Source: Symbiobacteriaceae bacterium (GTDB lineage Bacteria; Bacillota_E; Symbiobacteriia; Symbiobacteriales; Symbiobacteriaceae). Taken from it: 9,289 bases of DNA. The position numbers and the translations under genes are program-made. Below the pieces are notes generated by a model that was not told where the DNA came from, ran no database searches, and saw only the letters and a program-made list of their open reading frames with translations. Below are positions 1 through 3,952 of the stretch, piece by piece (the first letter of the stretch is position 1; every line of letters starts with the position of its first letter). The DNA lies in NCBI GenBank assembly GCA_027356675.1, contig DAHVXO010000103.1, positions 1 to 9,289 of the forward strand, given 5' to 3'.

Positions 1-357
1 GGTCTTGGCGGCGAACTGCTGTAACTCGCGCAGGAAGGTTCCAGCCTTCTCCGCCGAACCCAGCATCGTCTCGAAGCCGATCCGCGCCCGTTCCATGTCC
101 GCATTGAATTTGACGCCTATGCCAGCGGTCGCCACCGCAGCTACGGCGGCCATCGCCGAGCCCCAACGCGCGGCCGTGGTGACCATTGATCCAACGGTCT
201 TCCCAACACGGTCAAACGACGATGACATTTCTCTCGTTTTGCGGTCCACCATTTGGCTGGCCACTACAATGCGGGATTGAGCCTCTTTTAGTGACTTATC
301 GAACCGGTCCATCCTCAAAGCCAACTCCGCGTAGATCGACCCGAGGTTTTGCGACAA
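1..357 (-). CDS. Tail tape measure protein, N-terminal part (cut by window edge)
   Basis: These are the first 119 codons of a phage tape measure protein, the long helical protein that sets tail length and lies in the tail lumen. The start is TTG at 357-355, placed 8 nt after a strong GGAGG (370-366). The N-terminus contains SIYAELALRMDRFDKSLKEA and a helical stretch, followed by a hydrophobic Ala/Val/Gly segment (about residues 64-82). Next comes the pattern around GFETMLGSAEKAGTFLREL with a following FAAKT, which is typical of the conserved N-terminal region of siphovirus tape measure proteins. The gene runs off the left edge with no stop, so its length is unknown. It follows the tail assembly chaperone in operon order, as expected, but two opposite-strand genes lie between them. 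The family call is from sequence pattern and gene order. Confidence 0.88.
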   Translation of the reverse strand, partial: MSQNLGSIYAELALRMDRFDKSLKEAQSRIVVASQMVDRKTREMSSSFDRVGKTVGSMVTTAARWGSAMAAVAAVATAGIGVKFNADMERARIGFETMLGSAEKAGTFLRELQQFAAKT

Positions 358-389
358 AGAAATTACCTCCTCGCCAGTTGCCCAGCAGG

Positions 390-434
390 AATTTTCGTGA
401 ATCGCATAAAATACATAAAATAGTCACCTAAAAT
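390..434. promoter_or_regulatory. AT-rich intergenic stretch with tandem CATAAAATA, candidate promoter region
   Basis: The 96-bp gap between the divergent tape measure and DUF2628-like genes holds a short AT-rich island. A 9-bp unit, CATAAAATA, occurs twice in tandem (405-413 and 414-422), and TAAAAT occurs a third time at 429-434. Each TAAAAT matches the -10 consensus at five of six positions on the plus strand. No good -35 box is found at 16-18 bp from any copy (TTGCCC at 378-383 is too far), so this is only a candidate promoter or operator for the plus-strand genes. Confidence 0.3.
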
Positions 435-453
435 AATCACAGAGGTGGAGAGC

Positions 454-834
454 TTGAAGCCCAGTGAGCGCCACGCCGAGCGGGAGCGACGCCTCGATGA
501 AAAGTACAAGGCGATGTTTGGTAAAGAGCGCCCAAAAGGCGGATTAATCGGCGCATTTGTTCATGGTCTTCAAGAGGGGCTGCAAATGCGCCCATCCACT
601 GCCAGCGCCCAAAAGGAGGGTAACTCTATGCAAGAACCAAAAAAAAGTGGCTGGAACTGGTGGGCATTTCTCTTTGGACCCCTTTGGTACTTCTACAAGG
701 GCATGCTGGGTAAGGGAGCGCTCCTGTTCCTGCTGAGCCTAACAGGCATCCTTGCCCCATTCATGTGGATTTACGCGGGCCTGAAGGGCAACGAAGATTA
801 TTATCTGCGGTGGAAGCAGGTTCACGGCGCCTAA
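454..834 (+). CDS. Small membrane protein, DUF2628-like
   Basis: This gene encodes 126 aa from TTG at 454, preceded by GAGGTGGAG. A GTG at 445 is in frame but lacks a ribosome binding site. Residues 1-55 are charged and hydrophilic. From about residue 66 the pattern W-N-W-W-A-F-L-F-G-P-L-W-Y-F-Y-K-G-M-L appears, then a hydrophobic helix (about 88-108), then GLKGNEDYYLRW. Aromatic W-N-W/FGP-W-Y motifs followed by a membrane segment and a GN..YY ending recall DUF2628 proteins, a bacterial membrane family of unknown role. The gene is on the strand opposite to the phage late genes and sits between chaperone and tape measure, so it looks like a moron. An internal ATG at 628 has an even better ribosome binding site and would produce only the membrane domain. 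Function is unknown. Confidence 0.72.
   Translation: MKPSERHAERERRLDEKYKAMFGKERPKGGLIGAFVHGLQEGLQMRPSTASAQKEGNSMQEPKKSGWNWWAFLFGPLWYFYKGMLGKGALLFLLSLTGILAPFMWIYAGLKGNEDYYLRWKQVHGA
612..630 (+). promoter_or_regulatory. Internal ribosome binding site and ATG in the DUF2628-like gene
   Basis: AAAGGAGGG (612-620) lies 7 nt before an in-frame ATG at 628. This is stronger than the site before the full-length TTG start. Initiation here would give a 68-aa protein (residues 59-126 of the long form) containing just the aromatic motif and the membrane helix. Confidence 0.5.
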
Positions 835-881
835 AGCCCACCCTCGGCGTCCTTTGGTAAAATGGGTTGGAGGGAAGCCGA

Positions 882-1100
882 GTGACTTCTAGGGATGAAC
901 TCCTGGGCCGCCTATACTTCGTGTTGGGTCACCGATTAAAGAAATTGCGGGATGAGGAAGACATAATTCGCCGACAAGTCCGAATTCAAGCGGACGAAGC
1001 CGAGCGGCTGAAACAAAAAAGATTCTGGGCCGGGGTTAGACGCTTCCTCATCGGTCTAGCACTCATAGCTCTTCTCAGGTGGCTCGGCGTGCTCCGTTAG
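882..1100 (+). CDS. Small coiled-coil protein with C-terminal membrane anchor, unknown function
   Basis: This gene encodes 72 aa starting at GTG 882, placed 7 nt after GGAGGG (869-874). An upstream in-frame TTG at 867 overlaps that site and is unlikely to be the start. Residues 17-48 are highly charged with regularly spaced hydrophobics, suggesting a helix or short coiled coil. Residues 53-69 (FLIGLALIALLRWLGVL) form one membrane segment at the very C-terminus, giving a tail-anchored layout with the charged part probably in the cytoplasm. I do not recognise a family. It lies 47 bp after the DUF2628-like gene on the same strand and is probably co-transcribed with it. Its TAG stop (1098-1100) overlaps the TAA of the converging chaperone extension (1099-1097). 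A holin-like or superinfection-exclusion role is conceivable from the layout but is not shown. Confidence 0.68.
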   Translation: MTSRDELLGRLYFVLGHRLKKLRDEEDIIRRQVRIQADEAERLKQKRFWAGVRRFLIGLALIALLRWLGVLR

Positions 1101-1315
1101 AGGATTTCATCTCCCGCCTCGACCACCGGTCCCTTGCCCTCTTCCAGGTACCGCATCCAGAGCATTGCGGCTTCATCGAAAAGGTAAGCCTCCAGGCCCG
1201 ACAGACCGGCCAGGAGGCTACTCGGTCTCACCCCCCAGGCTTTCGCCGTTGCCAGGAGCGGAATCATTGCCTCTGTCTTGCCGACGAAAGGATGCAGTCT
1301 TCTGCAACCCCTTGG
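1097..1315 (-). CDS. Tail assembly chaperone extension reached by frameshift (lambda gpGT-like product)
   Basis: This open frame lies +1 relative to the chaperone gene. It is bounded upstream by TGA at 1318-1316 and ends with TAA at 1099-1097. Its later part includes IPLLATAKAWGVRPSSLLAG, then a Leu-Glu-Ala-Tyr turn, FDEAAMLWMRYLEEGKGP and an acidic end. The A-W-G-hydrophobic-R-P-S segment followed by F-D-E-A-hydrophobic-L-W is the pattern usual in the second half of Gram-positive phage tail chaperones. The first ATG in this frame (1267) has no proper ribosome binding site: a GAGG-like stretch is almost adjacent. Frameshifting from the upstream gene is therefore the better reading. A shift at TTT 1289-1287 would join 130 residues of the first frame to 62 of this one, giving 192 aa. 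A separate 56-aa gene from ATG 1267 is the alternative. Confidence 0.75.
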   Translation of the reverse strand, partial: PRGCRRLHPFVGKTEAMIPLLATAKAWGVRPSSLLAGLSGLEAYLFDEAAMLWMRYLEEGKGPVVEAGDEIL

Positions 1316-1676
1316 TCACGTGCTCGAAGATCGCCATTTTTTGCAGCAGCGTGAGCGGTGCGACCTCGGTAGTGATCTGCTCGTAGGTCGGTTCGACCAG
1401 AGCCTCACGTGCAAGGGCGTCAAGAATGGGCAAGAACGGGATTACATCTTCAGGCGAGGTCTGGGCATTTCTCGAAGGTGCCTCTCCTTCGAACGCTTCG
1501 CGGACCTTTCCGGCCAATATGGGAGGCAACGGTCCTGCCGCCAGGAGCTGTGCCGTCAGATCCACGGGCCGCACCCGCACGTTGATCTCTGAACCTTCGA
1601 TCCAGTCCGGAATGGTGATAATCTCGCCTTGGACCCGCTTCTTCATTGCCTCGAGCCTCGTGACTTGCTTTTCCAT
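1218..1676 (-). CDS. Tail assembly chaperone, short form (lambda gpG-like role)
   Basis: This gene encodes 152 aa starting at ATG 1676, 9 nt after AAAGGAGG (GGAGG at 1690-1686). Two nearby upstream ATGs (1683 and 1680) are too close to the ribosome binding site or out of frame. The body has IPDWIEGSEINVRVRPVDL near residues 22-40, a Pro/Ala-rich middle, and a helical part around residues 81-125. It then switches to a charged Arg/Asp/Gly tail that looks non-conserved. Its position just before the tape measure gene and a second overlapping frame at its 3' end are the hallmarks of siphovirus tail assembly chaperones, which coat the tape measure protein during tail assembly and are absent from the virion. 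The identification rests mainly on this context and on the extension frame, since short-form sequences diverge quickly. Confidence 0.78.
   Translation of the reverse strand: MEKQVTRLEAMKKRVQGEIITIPDWIEGSEINVRVRPVDLTAQLLAAGPLPPILAGKVREAFEGEAPSRNAQTSPEDVIPFLPILDALAREALVEPTYEQITTEVAPLTLLQKMAIFEHVTKGLQKTASFRRQDRGNDSAPGNGESLGGETE
1283..1292 (-). other. Candidate programmed +1 frameshift site TCC TTT CGT C
   Basis: In the chaperone frame the codons are TCC (1292-1290), TTT (1289-1287) and CGT (1286-1284), followed by C. The tRNA-Phe on UUU can re-pair with UUC one base downstream, which moves the ribosome into the extension frame (next codon GTC). The same ten bases in the same phase drive the +1 shift that makes influenza A PA-X. 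The position fits the only window in which a shift can join the two frames (between 1315 and 1218). Use of this exact site is an inference. Confidence 0.6.
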
Positions 1677-1701
1677 CCATCATTCCTCCTTTGAACTGTG
1701 A

Positions 1702-1722
1702 AGGGCGGCCAGGTGCCGCCCT
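1702..1722 (-). terminator. Intergenic GC-rich hairpin after the antirepressor gene
   Basis: On the minus strand AGGGCGGC (1722-1715), loop ACCTG, and GCCGCCCT (1709-1702) form an 8-bp stem. It lies between the antirepressor stop (1747) and the ribosome binding site of the chaperone gene. There is no real T-run after it (TCACAG follows), so it may attenuate transcription or stabilise a transcript end rather than terminate fully. Confidence 0.45.
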
Positions 1723-1746
1723 CAAATTTCGGTATCGGGTCATGAT

Positions 1747-2487
1747 CTACGCGAGCGCGGCCGCGTGATCGTTGAGCATCTTATCGGCAACCCGGATCGC
1801 GTCCTCCAGTCGGCCGGCGGCTTCCAGGTACTCGGGACGAGTGATGTCTTTCAATCCATGCCGCTTACAGTGGTTCTGGCGCAGCGCCGTCAGGTTCGTG
1901 TGGAATGCCGTGTTGTACGCCTGGTCGAAGTGGTGCCACGCCACCGAGTGGTAGATCCCGTTTGCCCAGGCGTACCTCTTGACCATCTTCTCAAGGCGCT
2001 GGCGCAGGGTGCCCTCGATGTTGGTGGTATCCAGGCTGTCGATGCGGTGGTGAGCTGCGATGGTCTTCTCCTCAATGAGCGCCACCTTCGCCTTGAGTTC
2101 CTTGACCGACTGGGCCTGGAGGATAATGAGATCTTCCAGGCTGACCGGGGCGGCCGGCGCCACGTACGCACCCGTCTTCCGGATTGAGGGAATGACCTCG
2201 TGGGTGACCCACCTTTTGAAGAGCTTGGCCTCCGGCTTGCGGCTGCCAAGAACCAGAGCATAGAGGCCGGGTTCATTGACAATGTAGGTTTCCTGTTGTC
2301 TGCCTAGAGCGTCGGTGACGTGAGTTGAACTCACCTCATCGGGGTCCAGTCTCTCCACCGCTCTAACCGGCTGGTCGATTTCGAGGATGTCACACGCATC
2401 CCGGACCACGAACCAGGGCTCACCGTCGATGATTACAGTCCGGACCTGGCGCCCCTCATACTCGAAGGGTCGAACGATTTTGTCCAT
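1747..2487 (-). CDS. Phage antirepressor, Bro-N domain plus ORF6C-like C-terminal domain
   Basis: This gene encodes 246 aa from ATG 2487, 6 nt after GGAGG. Residues 3-108 form a Bro-N domain: VRPFEYEGRQVRTV, then GEPWFVVRDACDIL (residues 22-35), an H/V-T-D turn, NEPGLYALVLGSRKPEAK (71-88), FKRWVTHEVIPSIRKTGAY (90-108). Residues 118-155 look like a coiled coil or linker helix. Residues 155-240 resemble the ORF6C domain, with YAWANGIYHSVAWHHFDQAY near 172-191. This domain pair is found in phage antirepressors, which bind DNA or the lysogenic repressor and switch prophage state. The gene lies among tail genes, on the late-gene strand, instead of the early/lysogeny region. Hairpins stand on both sides (1702-1722 and 2511-2534). 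The domain call is firm; its target and timing are unknown. Confidence 0.88.
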   Translation of the reverse strand: MDKIVRPFEYEGRQVRTVIIDGEPWFVVRDACDILEIDQPVRAVERLDPDEVSSTHVTDALGRQQETYIVNEPGLYALVLGSRKPEAKLFKRWVTHEVIPSIRKTGAYVAPAAPVSLEDLIILQAQSVKELKAKVALIEEKTIAAHHRIDSLDTTNIEGTLRQRLEKMVKRYAWANGIYHSVAWHHFDQAYNTAFHTNLTALRQNHCKRHGLKDITRPEYLEAAGRLEDAIRVADKMLNDHAAALA

Positions 2488-2510
2488 GTTGAACCTCCTT
2501 GAAATGTTAG

Positions 2511-2534
2511 AAGGGCGACCTACCGGCCGCCCTT
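2511..2534 (-). terminator. Hairpin overlapping the end of the cysteine/proline-rich gene
   Basis: On the minus strand AAGGGCGGCC (2534-2525), loop GGTA, and GGTCGCCCTT (2520-2511) form a 10-bp stem with one G-U pair. The TAG stop of the upstream gene (2522-2520) falls at the loop. The sequence after it (CTAACATTTC) has no long T-run. The stem resembles the hairpin on the other side of the antirepressor gene. Confidence 0.5.
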
Positions 2535-2879
2535 ACCCTTTTTCGGAACATGTTTCTGCGTCCCCGTAAGCTTGCTTGGGCGCTCGCCCGGCCTCTCCGT
2601 AGAGGGCTCAGGACGCGCCGGAGTCTCGGCACGTCCCGAAGTATTACCCGGACCCTGATCGACCGACAGCGCCCCGTTTCCTGACGAATCCGGAGCATAA
2701 TCCGGCCCCGCCTGGACCACGGACTTGGGGACGAAATAGAGGCAGTCCCGCTCCAGAGCGAGCATATCGGACCGCCACCTGACCGCAGGCAACGCCGGGT
2801 CGCACCTGGCCGGTGGAAGGAAGCTCAGATCCGCCTCAGGCTGCCAGGGGAGCTTCTGGCATTCGATGCAACGTACCAC
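2520..2879 (-). CDS. Unknown protein with N-terminal CxxC and disordered basic tail
   Basis: This gene encodes 119 aa from GTG 2879, 8 nt after GGAGG (2892-2888). An in-frame ATG at 2984 would add 35 residues but has no ribosome binding site and would read through a hairpin. Residues 1-50 carry C4-x-x-C7, C26 and C46 with several Trp and Pro residues, so a small metal-bound fold is possible but not proven. From about residue 57 the chain is rich in Pro, Gly, Ser, Thr and Arg and looks disordered, ending in a basic KKGKGGR. I do not recognise the family. It sits in the accessory block between tail tube and chaperone, upstream of the antirepressor on the same strand. A role in tail assembly or in regulation cannot be chosen from sequence. 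Confidence 0.65.
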   Translation of the reverse strand: MVRCIECQKLPWQPEADLSFLPPARCDPALPAVRWRSDMLALERDCLYFVPKSVVQAGPDYAPDSSGNGALSVDQGPGNTSGRAETPARPEPSTERPGERPSKLTGTQKHVPKKGKGGR

Positions 2880-2912
2880 CGTCGATCCCTCCTCTCTAAA
2901 GCCAATGAAGAA

Positions 2913-2931
2913 AGGGCCCAGTAGGGGCCCT
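2913..2931 (-). terminator. GC-rich hairpin followed by TTTCTTC, terminator-like
   Basis: On the minus strand AGGGCCC (2931-2925), loop CTACT, and GGGCCCT (2919-2913) are followed by TTCTTC. It lies 21 bp upstream of the ribosome binding site of the gene starting at 2879 and in the 133-bp gap between divergent genes. It could end minus-strand transcripts coming from the right or act as a 5' leader hairpin. The rest of the gap shows no convincing promoter (TTGAAA at 2936-2941 has no -10 at proper spacing). Confidence 0.5.
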
Positions 2932-3012
2932 CGTCTTGAAAGGTATTCCCTTCCAACTGTCGAATTATTGGGATGCCGGTCCATGAATCCGACATAGAAG
3001 GGAGGTGCCTAT

Positions 3013-3201
3013 ATGCCTGATGAACCGAAAGAGAGCAGGCCGTCCACTGTCCCTATCAAGAAATCGATAGGGGAGATGATAAGCCACCAGGATAACAGCG
3101 AGTTTACGGCCTTGCTAGCTACCCCAACCCCCGCCCCCACGAGTCCAACCACCCCTGGCGGCGACAGTACCGCGGGCAACTCTGGTACTAAGAAGGACTA
3201 G
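3013..3201 (+). CDS. Small proline/threonine-rich hydrophilic protein, unknown function
   Basis: This gene encodes 62 aa from ATG 3013 with a strong AGGGAGGTG just upstream (GGAGGT at 3001-3006), which supports translation despite the small size. The N-terminal half is charged (MPDEPKESR, then KKSIGEMISHQD). The C-terminal half is low-complexity, with TPTPAPTSPTTPGGD near residues 38-52 and ending in GTKKD, so it is probably disordered. It has no signal peptide or membrane segment. It lies on the plus strand against the late genes and converges on the DUF6338-like gene, with the two stops inside one hairpin. I know no family for it. Confidence 0.55.
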   Translation: MPDEPKESRPSTVPIKKSIGEMISHQDNSEFTALLATPTPAPTSPTTPGGDSTAGNSGTKKD

Positions 3202-3211
3202 CGCCTTCTTA
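3189..3211. terminator. Shared hairpin at the convergent ends of two accessory genes
   Basis: TAAGAAGG (3189-3196) and CCTTCTTA (3204-3211) form an 8-bp stem with a 7-nt loop. It contains the TAG of the plus-strand gene and the TAA of the minus-strand gene. The stem is AT-rich and neither side has a clear T-run, so it is a weak bidirectional terminator candidate. Confidence 0.4.
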
Positions 3212-3844
3212 TACCCTCTTCTGCAGTTCGGAGTACGCCTTGCTGAGGTCGTACTCCCTTATTGTTAGGCCGTTTGTGAAGTCAATGTAGGTACCCGCGA
3301 ATTGCCCGAATAACTCGGGCCTTCCGTCTATGACTTTTTCCTGATCCAAGTAGACTTCCCTGACCTTGTTGTGGGAGTATGTCATGTACTTAACAAAACC
3401 CTTGCCCAAAACCTTTCCGTCCTTTTCAATCAGGACCGCATGGTTTCGACCATCCTGAAAAGCTTCATCCCAAACCGTTTCACTGTGGCCGATCTGCTCT
3501 TTTCCGGTCCTCCTCCTCAACCAGTTGATGGGCTTAACGGTCCACGGGCTAACGAAGTTCCAGATCAGAGCAACCAGCAGTGAGGATCCAGCGGTAATCG
3601 CAACGTACTCCAGCAGGAAGAGAACGCTCTCAAACCTGAGTTTGATCCCCTTAACGGTTGATACCCTAAAGACCCAGTACAGAACGGCAGCGTTTACAGC
3701 CAGGATCGCAACGCTATAGATGAGGGCAACTACGGTCTTTTCGAAGCTATCTTCGAGCCTACGCCCCTTGTTCAATCGCTCATAGATGACCTGGCAAATG
3801 AACCCAGGCACGACCAGGAGCAATAGGGCAGCAATCTGTTCCAT
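3209..3844 (-). CDS. Three-helix membrane protein, DUF6338-like
   Basis: This gene encodes 211 aa from ATG 3844, 7 nt after GGAGG. The frame stays open upstream to 3934 but that part crosses a terminator hairpin and lacks a ribosome binding site, so it is excluded. Hydrophobic helices are at residues 3-20 (IAALLLLVVPGFICQVIY), 37-59 and 73-98. They are followed by a basic stretch (LRRRTGKE) and a soluble C-terminal domain of about 90 residues with ETVWDEAF (122-129), VLIEKDGKVLGKGFVKYMTY and YDLSKAY. The PGF in the first helix, the VWDEAF motif and a small beta-type domain after three helices recall DUF6338 proteins, whose role is not known. It lies in the phage tail operon right after a terminator. 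Its base composition looks less GC-rich than the head genes, fitting a later acquisition. Superinfection exclusion or host defence is speculation. Confidence 0.72.
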   Translation of the reverse strand: MEQIAALLLLVVPGFICQVIYERLNKGRRLEDSFEKTVVALIYSVAILAVNAAVLYWVFRVSTVKGIKLRFESVLFLLEYVAITAGSSLLVALIWNFVSPWTVKPINWLRRRTGKEQIGHSETVWDEAFQDGRNHAVLIEKDGKVLGKGFVKYMTYSHNKVREVYLDQEKVIDGRPELFGQFAGTYIDFTNGLTIREYDLSKAYSELQKRV

Positions 3845-3921
3845 GGTACAACCTCCCTCCAACACTCCCGTTCGACGCCCGGGAGCAGTCTCCTGTCCAT
3901 GCGTGCCGGAAAAGAGATCGA

Positions 3922-3948
3922 GGAACCCCTCCAAGCCGGAGGGGTTCC
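3922..3948. terminator. Strong intergenic hairpin after the tail tube gene
   Basis: GGAACCCCTCC (3922-3932), loop AAGCC, and GGAGGGGTTCC (3938-3948) form a perfect 11-bp stem starting 4 bp beyond the tail tube stop. On the minus strand it is followed by TCGATCTCTTTTCC, a delayed and weak T-run. On the plus strand CTCTTTATA follows. It is the best terminator in the window. The chaperone and tape measure genes lie downstream, so it must be leaky, antiterminated, or bypassed by another promoter. Confidence 0.7.
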
Positions 3949-3952
3949 CTCT

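Noticed and set aside
855..863. Extended -10-like TGGTAAAAT before the coiled-coil gene
   Set aside because: A start of transcription from it would fall at about 870, inside the ribosome binding site of the gene, and there is no -35 box.
1450..1743. Minus-strand frame of 97 codons overlapping the start of the chaperone gene
   Set aside because: It is Arg/Gly-rich, overlaps the chaperone in another frame, and its start lies in the antirepressor tail with no ribosome binding site.
2880..2984. N-terminal extension of the cysteine-containing gene to ATG 2984
   Set aside because: No ribosome binding site before 2984 and the stretch covers a terminator-like hairpin; GTG 2879 has a strong site.
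3845..3934. N-terminal extension of the DUF6338-like gene to a start at 3934
   Set aside because: It would include half of the strong hairpin and has no ribosome binding site, whereas ATG 3844 has GGAGG at good spacing and begins directly with a membrane helix.
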